The notes below the pieces were generated by a model. It had not been told where the DNA came from, did no database searches, and saw only the letters and a list, made by a program, of their open reading frames with translations. From positions 62,001-126,000 of the forward strand of contig DASYXT010000118.1 in NCBI GenBank assembly GCA_035934555.1: a stretch of DNA of 64,000 nt, in the 5' to 3' direction. A program made the position numbers and the translations under genes. This DNA comes from DASYXT01 sp035934555 (GTDB taxonomy: Bacteria > Verrucomicrobiota > Verrucomicrobiia > Limisphaerales > UBA8199). This document shows, piece after piece, positions 52,059 through 61,090 of this stretch. Every line of letters starts with the position of its first letter. Position 1 is the first letter of the stretch.

Positions 52059-53177
52059 TTAGGACAGGGAGCGGGCGATGGAAAGTGCGAGGCGCTCGAG
52101 AGCCTCTGCTGGCTGGGTCCGCGCTGCTCTGAGACCAACGAAGTCCGCCAACCCATGCATCCGAGCAAAGCCGCCCATGGTTCTCATTTCCGGCGAGACA
52201 TTACCCGCCAGCGCAAAGCAGGGTATGTGCAGCTTTTGGCACCATTCGGCTACCCGCCCCACACCTTTGCCCATCAAACTGGAGCGGTCGAGCGCGCCTT
52301 CTCCCGTGATGACCAGGGCCGCCGCACCGATGCGCGATTGGAGCCGCGCATACCGCGCGAATAACTCGAAGCCGCCCTTCAGCTTGGCGCCTCCAAAGGC
52401 GGCAAGGCCAAACCCGAGCCCGCCTGCTGCGCCTGCGCCTGGCACGCGCGCGCAATCGTCGCCGAACTGTGCCTGCACCACGCGCGCCAATTGCGCCAGG
52501 CACCCTTCCGCTTGCGGCACGTCTCGCGGGCGCAGTCCCTTTTGTGGTCCGTAGATGCGGGTGGCACCGTGGGAACCAAGCAGAGGATTATTGACATCCA
52601 CGGCCAGGATGAGGTTCTTCAGCGGTTTGTGTCGCTTCGGCGCGCGGATTTGTTTCAGCCGATGCAATTCAACCCAACTCACGAGCCGGTTGCCGAAACG
52701 ATCGAGAAATTCCCAGCCCAACGCTCGCGCGGCGCCGAAACCGGCATCATTGGTCGCGCTGCCACCAAGTCCCAGAACGCAACTCGGCAGACCGGAGAAA
52801 GCACGCAAGGCGCAACCCAGGCCGAACGTGTCCAGGTCGAAAGGGTGAAAGCGCTTGGGCGGCAGTAATGCCAAACCGATGATCTCGGCGGATTCCAATA
52901 TTGCAAGTTCCTGGCCGGAAGCCCACCACCAGCGGGCTCGCCGCGGCCGGCGCGCGGCATCCAAAACCCCCAACTGCCGCGGCCGCCCGCCCAACAATCG
53001 GCTCATCACCTCGCCGAACCCATCACCACCATCAGTCATGGGAAGCAGCTCCAGCTCATCCTTCGGTCGGCCATGATGCCAGCCGCGCGCAATCGCCTCC
53101 GCAGCCGCTGCGGCGGGCAGCGTGCCCTTGAACTTGTCAGGCATGATCAGGACGCGCAATGTGACGAGGATACCCAC
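52059..53177 (-). CDS. Glycerate kinase (GlxK/GarK type)
   Basis: A 372-residue family I glycerate 2-kinase. LIMPDKFKGTLPAAAAAEAI starts the fold; LPMTDGGDGFGEVMSRLLGG and GLGGSATNDAGFGAARALG are the conserved ATP/glycerate blocks; VPGAGAAGGLGFGLAAFG and ITGEGALDRSSLMGKGVG complete the active site. It feeds glycerate into glycolysis. GTG at 53177 was kept; the core starts at M12. No glyoxylate genes are adjacent. Confidence 0.93.
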   Translation of the reverse strand: MGILVTLRVLIMPDKFKGTLPAAAAAEAIARGWHHGRPKDELELLPMTDGGDGFGEVMSRLLGGRPRQLGVLDAARRPRRARWWWASGQELAILESAEIIGLALLPPKRFHPFDLDTFGLGCALRAFSGLPSCVLGLGGSATNDAGFGAARALGWEFLDRFGNRLVSWVELHRLKQIRAPKRHKPLKNLILAVDVNNPLLGSHGATRIYGPQKGLRPRDVPQAEGCLAQLARVVQAQFGDDCARVPGAGAAGGLGFGLAAFGGAKLKGGFELFARYARLQSRIGAAALVITGEGALDRSSLMGKGVGRVAEWCQKLHIPCFALAGNVSPEMRTMGGFARMHGLADFVGLRAARTQPAEALERLALSIARSLS

Positions 53178-53259
53178 CTGGCCGGCGCTTTACAATCGCC
53201 CTGATTTCACCGGTTTCAGGGCCACCGATTCACTCCGGTCGGTCCTGCAGTTGAAGCTG

Positions 53260-53314
53260 GGGAGCGCGCCCGCCCCAGGCACCTGTTGGCACCGCCCGGG
53301 GCGGGCGCGCTCCC
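53260..53314 (-). repeat. 17-bp-stem GC-rich hairpin
   Basis: Perfect inverted repeat: GGGAGCGCGCCCGCCCC at 53260-53276 and its complement at 53298-53314, around a 21-base loop. It sits in the 156-base gap between the radical SAM stop and the glycerate kinase start. No T-run follows, so it is either a dispersed element or a Rho-associated structure, not a canonical terminator. Confidence 0.6.
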
Positions 53315-53333
53315 AAAGCAACGGCATCGTTGG

Positions 53334-54833
53334 CTAAGACAAAGCGCCCGGGCTGGCGCTTTTCACACTGCCGTCAAGGGGACTGCTGCCGGCGCCCGCA
53401 AACCCCCGTGGCCAGAGGCGCTGGATAGTTGAGAAATAGCTCCAGAGCGGACCGGCGACGCCGCGTTGGCGCAAGCGCGAGACCAGGTTGAGGAAGGCGG
53501 CATCAGCGTCGCCGGGAATCCAGTTAGGCGCGCGGCGCGCAAATGCCTGCAACCTTGAAAAAATAAGTTCGCTCGTCAGCCCGGGGGCAAGGTAGTACGC
53601 CGGCGTGAGCAGGTCGGCATCGGCCGGCAAACGGCCCTCGGCAACGGCTTGCGCGAACAGGCGCGTGCCGGGATAAATGCGCATCCCGACGACCGCCATG
53701 ATCACAGCTCGATGCAACCGCTGCGAGTTGGCAAAGCCCGCGTCCAGAGTGGCGGGCGTTTCCCCGGGACCGCCGGCAATCACGAAATGACAGAAATCCA
53801 CATTGGCTTTGCTCGCCAATTCACTCGATTGATAAATGTCGTCAAAGGTCAAGTGCTTGCGGTAGGCCTCGAGGACGCTGTCGCAAAAGCTGTCTGAACC
53901 AAACTCGATATGGGTCAGCCCGGCGCGGCTCATCAGCGCCATCAACTCCGGCGTCAGCCCCTGCGGCCGCAGAAAGCAGCCCCAGGGTAATTTGTTTTTC
54001 CGGCGCAGCAGCGCTTCGCAAACCTCGGTTACGTGCTGCGGCGAGGAATTGAATACAGAATCAACGATGAAAACGTACCGTGCGCCGAGCTTTTGGAGTT
54101 GTTCGAATTCCTCGGCCACCATGTCGGCGGGACGGCACCGGTGCTGCCGTCCTTCGATGAGCGGGTAGGTGCAATAGCAACAGGTTTGAGGACAACCCCG
54201 CTGCGTCTGCACGTTCAGCATGCTGCCCGTGCGCAGGTAATGTTCGGTCAGGCGCTCGGGACGATCTGCCGCCGCGAGCGGCCAGGCCACCGGTTCGGGT
54301 TCCGGCGGGTTTTGCACCAGGCCGTCCTGGTTCCGGAACACCAGGCCGGGGATCCGGTCGTAGCTTTCTCTTTTCGTTAACGCGGCGATGAGCGCCAGCA
54401 GGCTGGATTCCCCTTCACCAATGATACCAAAATCGGCCCCAGCCAGCTCCATCAGTCGTTGCGGGAACAGGCTGAAAGCGCTGCCGCCCAGGATCACCGA
54501 AGAGCGTGTGTTCTGGCGCACAGTTGCAACCAGTGCCGGCAACTCATCAAAGAACGTCTCCCGCTTGCGGATCAGCACGTCATCGATGTTGCGCAGAGAA
54601 ATGGCCGCAAAATCGGGGCGGGCAGAGCGCAGCAACTCGGCGAACTCGCCGCCTGTGTCTCGCTTAGATGTGGAGGCGGCTCGTCCCCGGGTCTCGTCCG
54701 CGAGTCGATCCAGCCACAAACACTCGTGCCCCGCCTGGCGCAATGCCGCGCTGAGGTACGACAGGCCGAGCGGAAACACCGGGTCGGGCGCCGCGCAGCG
54801 GTTGGCGTTAAGCAGGAGAATCCGCGACCCCAT
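53334..54833 (-). CDS. B12-binding-type radical SAM protein
   Basis: A 499-residue enzyme. The N-terminal region resembles a cobalamin-binding Rossmann domain (ILLLNANRCAAPDPVFPLGL, LSYLSAALRQAGHECLWLDR). The cluster motif is CPQTCCYC (CxxxCxxC), and the B12-domain tail has the conserved GGSAFSLFPQRLMELAGADF. Such enzymes methylate or rearrange unactivated carbons; the target is unknown. ATG at 54833 starts the Rossmann fold. The family is common in bacteriohopanoid, cofactor or natural-product pathways. No partner gene is adjacent. Confidence 0.86.
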   Translation of the reverse strand: MGSRILLLNANRCAAPDPVFPLGLSYLSAALRQAGHECLWLDRLADETRGRAASTSKRDTGGEFAELLRSARPDFAAISLRNIDDVLIRKRETFFDELPALVATVRQNTRSSVILGGSAFSLFPQRLMELAGADFGIIGEGESSLLALIAALTKRESYDRIPGLVFRNQDGLVQNPPEPEPVAWPLAAADRPERLTEHYLRTGSMLNVQTQRGCPQTCCYCTYPLIEGRQHRCRPADMVAEEFEQLQKLGARYVFIVDSVFNSSPQHVTEVCEALLRRKNKLPWGCFLRPQGLTPELMALMSRAGLTHIEFGSDSFCDSVLEAYRKHLTFDDIYQSSELASKANVDFCHFVIAGGPGETPATLDAGFANSQRLHRAVIMAVVGMRIYPGTRLFAQAVAEGRLPADADLLTPAYYLAPGLTSELIFSRLQAFARRAPNWIPGDADAAFLNLVSRLRQRGVAGPLWSYFSTIQRLWPRGFAGAGSSPLDGSVKSASPGALS

Positions 54834-54920
54834 ACGCGGCGAGCATAAGCTGCGCTGGCGCGCGCGCAATCCCAAACAGGTTTTGCTTTTGGCGCGGCGG
54901 ACCGCGGCGGAGTGCGGACC

Positions 54921-54958
54921 GGAGCGCGGGCTTTTAGTCTGACCTCAGTCCGCGCGCC
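54921..54958. repeat. Dispersed repeat unit
   Basis: Copy of the GGAGCGCGG...GTCCGCGCGCC family, reverse orientation, between the radical SAM and gamma-glutamyltransferase genes. Confidence 0.55.
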
Positions 54959-54960
54959 GC

Positions 54961-56688
54961 TCAGTACCCGATGGCGCAGCCGTCTTTGCGGCTTTCGCTG
55001 GCGCCATGATACACCTTGTTGGTGGCGTCCCAGAGAATAGCCTGGTACCCGCCGTAACCGCCGAGATCGACGCGAATATCGTGCCCGCGGCGCTTGAGTT
55101 CGGCCACCGTGCTCCAGGGAATGCCGCTTTCCAGATCCACCCAACCGCCAGTTGTCATTTTCGGCAGGTTATAATCCGTTGAGCCCTCATGTTGCCAGCG
55201 GGCCGCGTCGCCGGCTTCCTGCAGACGCAGGCCGAAATCGACCATATTCACAACTATCTGCACATGGCCCTGCGGTTGCATCGCGCCGCCCATTACCCCG
55301 AAGCTCATCAACAGCTGGCCGTCCTTCATGATAAATGCCGGAATAATCGTATGCAGCGGGCGCTTGCCCGGAGCATAGACGTTCGGATGCCCAGGCTGCA
55401 GCTCGAACATTTCACCGCGATCCTGGAACCCGAATCCCAGGCTTGGCACAACGATGCCGCTGCCCATCCCGCGGTAATTGCTCTGAATGAGCGAAACCAT
55501 GTTGCCTTCGGAATCCGCCGTCGTCAGGTAAATGGTGTCGCCCGTTTGTAACGCCGGGTTGCCCGCGTCATATGCCCGCCCGGCCCGGTCCATGTGGATG
55601 AGTTTGCGCCGCTCCGCGGCGTAAGTCTTTGAAAGCAGGCCTGCGACCGGCACCTTCGCGAAATCCGGGTCGGCGTAGTATCGGGCGCGGTCCTCGAAGG
55701 CGAGCTTCTTGGCCTCGATCATTACATGCAGCGCGTCGGCGCTTTGAAAGCCCATCGAGCGAAGGTCAAACCCTTCAAGGATATTGAGCATCTCCAGCGC
55801 GGCGATTCCCTGCCCATTGGGCGGCAACTCATAAACGTCGTACCCGCGGTAATTCACCGACACCGGCGTCACCCAGGTGGAAGTGTGCTTTTCGAAATCG
55901 GCTTTCCGCAACCAGCCCCCATTGGCGCGCATAAACGCATCGATCTTGTCGGCTATCTCTCCCCGGTAATAAGCGTCGCGGCCTTGCTCGGCCAGCAGCG
56001 TGTAGGTGTGCGCCAGGGCAGGGTTGCGAAAAATCTCGCCGCAGGCAGGCGCATGTCCTCCGGGCGCGAACGTGTCCAGAAAAGCCCCCGGCAACCGCTC
56101 GGTTTTGGCGTTACGGACGCCGATACTCCAATAAAACGCGATCAATTCACTGACGGGAAAGCCTTCCTGGGCGTAGCGGATAGCGGGCGCCAGCACCTGC
56201 TTCATCGGCAGCTTGCCGAAACGCTGGTGCAACTCGAACCAGCCGTCCACCGCGCCGGGAACCGAGATAGGCAGGAAACCGTGTGGCGGAATTGTCGTGC
56301 GCTGCAGCTTCGCAAGTTGAGCCTGCATCTGCTCGAACGTGAGGCCGAGCGGCGAGCGCCCGGAAGCGTTCAGCCCGTAAAGCTTGTGCTCGCGGGCGCT
56401 ATAAACAATCGCGAACAGGTCGCCGCCGGGGCCGCAACTCACCGGTTCCATCAGCCCCAACGTCGCGTTGGCGGCAATCGCCGCATCGACCGCCGAGCCG
56501 CCGGCTTTGAGCACGTCCACCCCAACCTGTGACGCCAAGGGTTGGCTGGTGCAGACCATCCCGTGCTGCGCCAACACCTCCGAACGCGTCGCAAATGGTT
56601 TGCCCGTGATACGGTCCACTTGGGCCATGACGGTAAACGTAAAGGAAAGCGCAAGTGCGATGCAGAGGCGGACCAGCGGGTAATTCAT
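54961..56688 (-). CDS. ggt: Gamma-glutamyltransferase
   Basis: A 575-residue exported N-terminal-nucleophile hydrolase. Signal peptide (LVRLCIALALSFTFTVMA); the large-subunit motif PLASQVGVDVLKAGGSAVDAA; NGQGIAALEMLNIL; and the autocleavage/nucleophile threonine in QTGDTIYLTTADSEGN. Cleaves gamma-glutamyl bonds of glutathione in the periplasm. The conserved GxxxQPQGH (GGAMQPQGHVQI) confirms the family. Normal length. ATG at 56688 is directly followed by the signal. Confidence 0.94.
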   Translation of the reverse strand: MNYPLVRLCIALALSFTFTVMAQVDRITGKPFATRSEVLAQHGMVCTSQPLASQVGVDVLKAGGSAVDAAIAANATLGLMEPVSCGPGGDLFAIVYSAREHKLYGLNASGRSPLGLTFEQMQAQLAKLQRTTIPPHGFLPISVPGAVDGWFELHQRFGKLPMKQVLAPAIRYAQEGFPVSELIAFYWSIGVRNAKTERLPGAFLDTFAPGGHAPACGEIFRNPALAHTYTLLAEQGRDAYYRGEIADKIDAFMRANGGWLRKADFEKHTSTWVTPVSVNYRGYDVYELPPNGQGIAALEMLNILEGFDLRSMGFQSADALHVMIEAKKLAFEDRARYYADPDFAKVPVAGLLSKTYAAERRKLIHMDRAGRAYDAGNPALQTGDTIYLTTADSEGNMVSLIQSNYRGMGSGIVVPSLGFGFQDRGEMFELQPGHPNVYAPGKRPLHTIIPAFIMKDGQLLMSFGVMGGAMQPQGHVQIVVNMVDFGLRLQEAGDAARWQHEGSTDYNLPKMTTGGWVDLESGIPWSTVAELKRRGHDIRVDLGGYGGYQAILWDATNKVYHGASESRKDGCAIGY

Positions 56689-56861
56689 GCGTCATGATTA
56701 GGCGCCCGCCAGGCACGGGTCAAGGGCGCCCAGTTGAGTTCCAAGCCCTTGAGGTTTTCCGGATCGGGGCAGCGAGCCCGTTGCCCCATGTTTCCCTTGC
56801 ACTAGAACCAACAATCCGGCTTTCTATGTAACTGGTATTAATTTTAATCGTCTCGATAAGT

Positions 56862-59366
56862 ATGAGCAGAATGGAGTGTTTGTTATTTGCACTGGTGGTC
56901 AGCGTGCCGGCTTGCCACGCGCGGGCGCCTGAACCGCGGGAGAACCCGACCCGCCATGCCGGCGAGGAGGTCAATAGTGCGGCGCTGCGCGAGCGGCCGG
57001 GCCTGCGGCCAAGCGATCAAATGTTATTCAATGGCTGGGGCATCACTCCCGCCGGCCAACAAGTGCAGACCAGTGACATGCCGCTGAAGCTGGTGCTTTC
57101 GCCCGACGGCAAGCTGCTGGCCGCAGCCTGTGCGGGCTATAATCATACCGGCGTCGCGCTGTTGGACGTGACCAGTCGAAAAGTCGTTCAGTTTATCCCG
57201 CTGGAAAAGGTCTGGAACGGGCTGGCATTTAGCAAGGATGGCAAACGCCTCTACGTCTCGGGGAGCGATTCCGGGCAAATCTATGTTTATAATATCGAGA
57301 GCGGCAAAGCGGTGGAGGAGAAGCGAGCGAAACCGTCTTCGGAAGCCGGGCAGGTGTTTCTGGCTGCCCTCGCGCTCCAACCCGAGACCGGCAAACTTTA
57401 CGTGTGCAATGAGGCCAACCACGAGATCTGGGTGGTGAACCCGGACACGTTGGCGCTGGAAACCCGGATCCCGGTGGGGCTGCATCCGATTGCGTGCACG
57501 TTCGGGGCGGACCGCCGGCACCTGTACGTCAGCGACTGGGGCAGCCGCAGCGTCAGCGTCGTGGACAGCCGCACCAATCGGCGGGTGCGCGATATTGGCG
57601 TGGGGGTGAGGCCGAATGAATCGGCGTTAGCGCCCGATGGACGGCTATTCGTTTGCTGCAGCGGCGACAACACCGTGCATGTGCTCCAAACCGAGGCGCT
57701 GGAAAGCGAACAGCCAGCCGCCAGCCGCAGCCGTCGCCCGCCTGAAGGCACTCGCGAGATTATTGACACCTCGTTGTATCCGGAGTCGCCCGAGGGCAGC
57801 ACGCCAGATGCGGTGGCAGTTTCGCCGGATGGCAAGACATTGTTTGTCGCCAATGCCGATAATAACGATGTGCTGGTGGTCGATATCTCCAATGCGCTGT
57901 CAGAAAGTGCGCGCCGGAACCGAGAATCCGTTTCGGTGGTGAACGGCTTTATTCCCGTGGGCTGGTACCCCACCGCGTTGTGCGTCAGTGCCGACAACCA
58001 AATGCTCTTTGTCGCCAACGGCAAAGGCCTTCACTCCTGGTCGAATGTCACCTCCGAACAAGCCCAAGCCAAACGGGCCGGTAAAAAGCCTCCTTACACT
58101 TACATCGCCAATTTGTTTGAGGGAGCTATTTCGTTCATCAACCGGCCCGACGCCGCGCAGATAGCCGCCTATACCGAGCAGGTCCGCCGCAACTCGGCGT
58201 ACCAACCGGCCTGGATGCACACGGCGGCAGTGCCCAGCCACAGTGTGATCCCGGCGCAGGTCGGTCAGCCCTGTCCGATCAAATATGTGCTGTACATCAT
58301 CAAAGAGAACCGGACCTATGACCAGGTGTTCGGCGACATGCGCGATGTGCAAGGGCAGCCACTCGGCAACGGCGATTCCAACCTGACGATGTATGGGGAG
58401 TCTGTGACGCCCAACCAGCACCAACTCGCGCGCGAGTACGTCCTGTTGGATAATCTGTATTGTAATGGCGAGGTCAGCGTGGACGGCCACAGTTGGTGCG
58501 ATGCGGCTATCGCGACCGATTTCAACCAACGCTCCTGGATTACCTCCTATTCCAAGCACAGCCGATTGCCTGGCAATGCCGAGATGGAAACCCCCTCGGC
58601 AGGTTATCTGTGGGATTTGTGCCGCCGTCACGGCATTTCGTTCAAGAACTACGGCGAAGGCGCCTTCCACGTTCCTTCGGCCAATCGCGGGCGTTGGACG
58701 GGCCAGCGGGACATGGACAAAGTAATGAACTGGATTGACGATCTGCACGCAGCCGAACGGGCCGGGTCGCTGCCCCAGTTTACGATTATGTCGCTGGGCG
58801 AAAACCATACCAAAGGTACCACGCCGGGCGCGTTCACGCCCGAGGCTTGTGTCGCCAGCAACGATGTTGGGCTGGGCAAACTGGTCTCCGCCGCCACCCA
58901 CAGCAAGTTCTGGCCGGAAATGGCGATTTTCGTGATTGAAGATGATGCCCAGAACGGGCCGGACCACGTCGATGCGCATCGCACCGCCGGCCTGGTGCTG
59001 AGCCCCTACTGCAAACGAGGCTGCGTCGATAGCACGCTCTACACCACGGCCAGTATGGTGCGCACAATGGAGCTGATCCTGGGACTGCCGCCGTTAACGC
59101 AGTTCGATGCCGGCGCAACCCCCATGTTCAACTGCTTCCAGGAAACGCCCAGCTCGGTTGCCTTTGAGGCATTGAACCCAACGGTCGATCTCTTTGCGAA
59201 GAACACTCTGAAATCGCCCGGCGCCAAACAGTCCGCGCGCATGGATTTCCGGGAATATGATCACGCGCCGGAGGACGAACTGAACCGGATTTTGTGGGCC
59301 GAGGCAAAGGGACCGGGAGTGCCGTATCCTGCGCCGATTCACCGAGCCTTGTTCCCGGCGGAATGA
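56862..59366 (+). CDS. YncE-type propeller fused to alkaline-phosphatase-superfamily domain
   Basis: An exported 834-residue fusion. After a signal (MECLLFALVVSVPACHARAP) comes a YVTN-type beta-propeller (about 60-450; GKLLAAACAGYNHTGVALLD, KLYVCNEANHEIWVVNPDTL, GKTLFVANADNNDVLVVDIS). From about 460 a phosphoesterase domain (YVLYIIKENRTYDQVFGDMR, VDGHSWCDAAIATDFN, FVIEDDAQNGPDHVDAHRT) has the metal ligands of the alkaline phosphatase/phospholipase C superfamily. Seen in Verrucomicrobia and Acidobacteria. Substrate unknown. It is divergent from ggt with 173 bases between, in which no gene was seen. Confidence 0.9.
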   Translation: MSRMECLLFALVVSVPACHARAPEPRENPTRHAGEEVNSAALRERPGLRPSDQMLFNGWGITPAGQQVQTSDMPLKLVLSPDGKLLAAACAGYNHTGVALLDVTSRKVVQFIPLEKVWNGLAFSKDGKRLYVSGSDSGQIYVYNIESGKAVEEKRAKPSSEAGQVFLAALALQPETGKLYVCNEANHEIWVVNPDTLALETRIPVGLHPIACTFGADRRHLYVSDWGSRSVSVVDSRTNRRVRDIGVGVRPNESALAPDGRLFVCCSGDNTVHVLQTEALESEQPAASRSRRPPEGTREIIDTSLYPESPEGSTPDAVAVSPDGKTLFVANADNNDVLVVDISNALSESARRNRESVSVVNGFIPVGWYPTALCVSADNQMLFVANGKGLHSWSNVTSEQAQAKRAGKKPPYTYIANLFEGAISFINRPDAAQIAAYTEQVRRNSAYQPAWMHTAAVPSHSVIPAQVGQPCPIKYVLYIIKENRTYDQVFGDMRDVQGQPLGNGDSNLTMYGESVTPNQHQLAREYVLLDNLYCNGEVSVDGHSWCDAAIATDFNQRSWITSYSKHSRLPGNAEMETPSAGYLWDLCRRHGISFKNYGEGAFHVPSANRGRWTGQRDMDKVMNWIDDLHAAERAGSLPQFTIMSLGENHTKGTTPGAFTPEACVASNDVGLGKLVSAATHSKFWPEMAIFVIEDDAQNGPDHVDAHRTAGLVLSPYCKRGCVDSTLYTTASMVRTMELILGLPPLTQFDAGATPMFNCFQETPSSVAFEALNPTVDLFAKNTLKSPGAKQSARMDFREYDHAPEDELNRILWAEAKGPGVPYPAPIHRALFPAE

Positions 59367-59416
59367 TTATCCAAGGACCATGGCCGGCTTGGCCTGGGAC
59401 TGGGTTCTTGAGAAAC

Positions 59417-60154
59417 TTACAGCGGCTGCACGACGATGGCGCTCAGTTCGCTTGAGTCGGCGAACTGGTGGGCCAAGCTCGGGTGATATCCGAATTTATG
59501 TTGCAGCGCTTCGGGCAGGTCGGCGAACTCCAGCCTGGCCACCCCAATTCCGCCCTGGCGCGGCTGGAACGAAATCGTTAACGCATCCCATTCCACCTTT
59601 TGCACGCGAACGGTTTGATAACTCTTGCCATTCCGCAGAGTCAAACTGGGCATCGCGGTGGGTTGAGTTCCAGAGAGTAATTTCAAATTCTCAGCCGCTG
59701 CCCGGCAGTTTTGGTTGGCCGCCCGAGAAAACCAAAGTTCTGCCGCCTTCAGGTCCTGCGGCGCCCCGCGTCCCTGGGCGTAGAGCATGCCGAGTTGGTT
59801 TTGCGCTTCAGGCAAGCCTTGCTCGGCGGCGCGGCGAAACCAGGTTAGTGCTGCGCGATAGTTTCTCGGCTCGCCCGTGCCGGCCAATGACATCACACCG
59901 AGGGCATTCTGGGCTTTGGCATGGCCCTGTTTGGCGGCCAGCCCAAACCAGCGCGCAGCCTGGGAAAAGTCCCGCCGCACGCCTAAACCATAGTAATAGC
60001 ATTTGCCCAACTGGTATTGCGGCTCCGGCTTGCCCTTGACCGCGCGATATTCAAGCGGTCCCCAATAGCCCAGCCACAGTCCTGAGCCAACGAGCACCAG
60101 CCACGCCAGCATAAAGCGGAAATTCAGTCCTTCTTTCATTGTGTCTTCAGACAT
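59417..60154 (-). CDS. Membrane-anchored SEL1-repeat protein
   Basis: An approximately 245-residue protein: one N-terminal membrane helix (LAWLVLVGSGLWLGYWGPL), then four SEL1-type repeats (YQLGKCYYYGLGVRRDFSQA, AQNALGVMSLAGTGEPRNYR, AQNQLGMLYAQGRGAPQDLK) and a C-terminal beta-rich unit (YQTVRVQKVEWDALTISFQP, GIGVARLEFADLPEALQHKF), like SLA1-type motifs in related proteins. A scaffold in the periplasm is the likely role. ATG at 60154 or 60139 are both usable. Confidence 0.83.
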   Translation of the reverse strand: MSEDTMKEGLNFRFMLAWLVLVGSGLWLGYWGPLEYRAVKGKPEPQYQLGKCYYYGLGVRRDFSQAARWFGLAAKQGHAKAQNALGVMSLAGTGEPRNYRAALTWFRRAAEQGLPEAQNQLGMLYAQGRGAPQDLKAAELWFSRAANQNCRAAAENLKLLSGTQPTAMPSLTLRNGKSYQTVRVQKVEWDALTISFQPRQGGIGVARLEFADLPEALQHKFGYHPSLAHQFADSSELSAIVVQPL

Positions 60155-60245
60155 CGTGCTGTCATTTGTAATCCTCGCGGGCGCTCCCCACAATCAGCGC
60201 CAGTCCGAAATCACGTCCAGGGGCTTTTCCGGGATTGGCCCCGGT

Positions 60246-60478
60246 GGAGCGCGGATTTTAGTCGGCTTTAGTCCGCAGCAACGTACCACCGCCAGGTTTT
60301 GGACTGCGACCGCCCTCTGCCGCTTTTTCCAACGAAGGGGTTCAATCCTTCCCCGGAGCGCGGACTTTAGCTTTAGTCCGCAGCAATGCCCGAAGGTTAA
60401 AACGCGGCGCGAGAGTCGGCAGGCCACTCGCAGTCGAATGCTTGCTGCGGACTAAACTCTGACTAAACTCCGCGCTCC
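60246..60478. repeat. Cluster of dispersed-repeat units
   Basis: Between the SEL1 gene and panD: GCTGCGGACTAAAG-type units at 60246-60281, 60355-60386 (both reverse) and 60442-60478 (forward), with a CTGCGGCAGCC-type unit at 60297-60326. The whole 327-base gap is repeat-derived and no gene was seen. Confidence 0.62.
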
Positions 60479-60521
60479 GCTCCCTCGGTCCCATGCTTCC
60501 TACGGACAATCCGCGCGCCGC

Positions 60522-60920
60522 TCAACCTGCCCCGGTCTGAATTAGGGGGCCCGGCTGTTCGAAACCCTGCCGCGGGAGCACACGATTGTGCGCATCGACG
60601 AAAACCACAATCGGCACGTGGCGGCTTGCCTGGGCGTGTTCCATTTCAGCGAAGGTGGCTAGAATGACAAGGTCGCCCGGCTGATTAAGATGGGCGGCGG
60701 CGCCGTTGAGGCAAACGATGCCGGATTCGCGTTCGGCCGGGATCGCATAGGTGACCAGTCGCGAGCCGTTGGTAACGTTCCAGATATGGACCGCCTCGTA
60801 CGGCAAAATGCCCGCCGCGTCCATCAACGCCGAGTCGAGGCTGACGCTGCCCTCATAGGCCAAATCCGCATGAGTGACGGTGGCCCGATGAATTTTGGAC
60901 TTGAGCAAGTTCAGACGCAT
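60522..60920 (-). CDS. panD: Aspartate 1-decarboxylase proenzyme
   Basis: Makes beta-alanine for pantothenate/coenzyme A. 132 residues, normal. The pyruvoyl-forming cleavage site is GS in DLAYEGSVSLDSAL, followed by VHIWNVTNGSRLVTYAI and NGAAAHLNQPGDLVILATFA. Self-cleavage gives alpha and beta chains. Cytosolic. No other pan gene is nearby. Confidence 0.95.
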   Translation of the reverse strand: MRLNLLKSKIHRATVTHADLAYEGSVSLDSALMDAAGILPYEAVHIWNVTNGSRLVTYAIPAERESGIVCLNGAAAHLNQPGDLVILATFAEMEHAQASRHVPIVVFVDAHNRVLPRQGFEQPGPLIQTGAG

Positions 60921-61090
60921 TCTGCATTTTACTGGAGAGACCGGGTAGCTTCAACCAGTTGTGGAAAGCCTTTCTAGGTGCTAAATTGTGCATAGAAAGC
61001 TTGGTTACATTGAGGAAGGTCGCGGGCCTGAACTCCCCTTTCGAGGGAGATTGAGTGTCAGTTGAAAAGCAGTGACTTTTGGGGGTGGTT

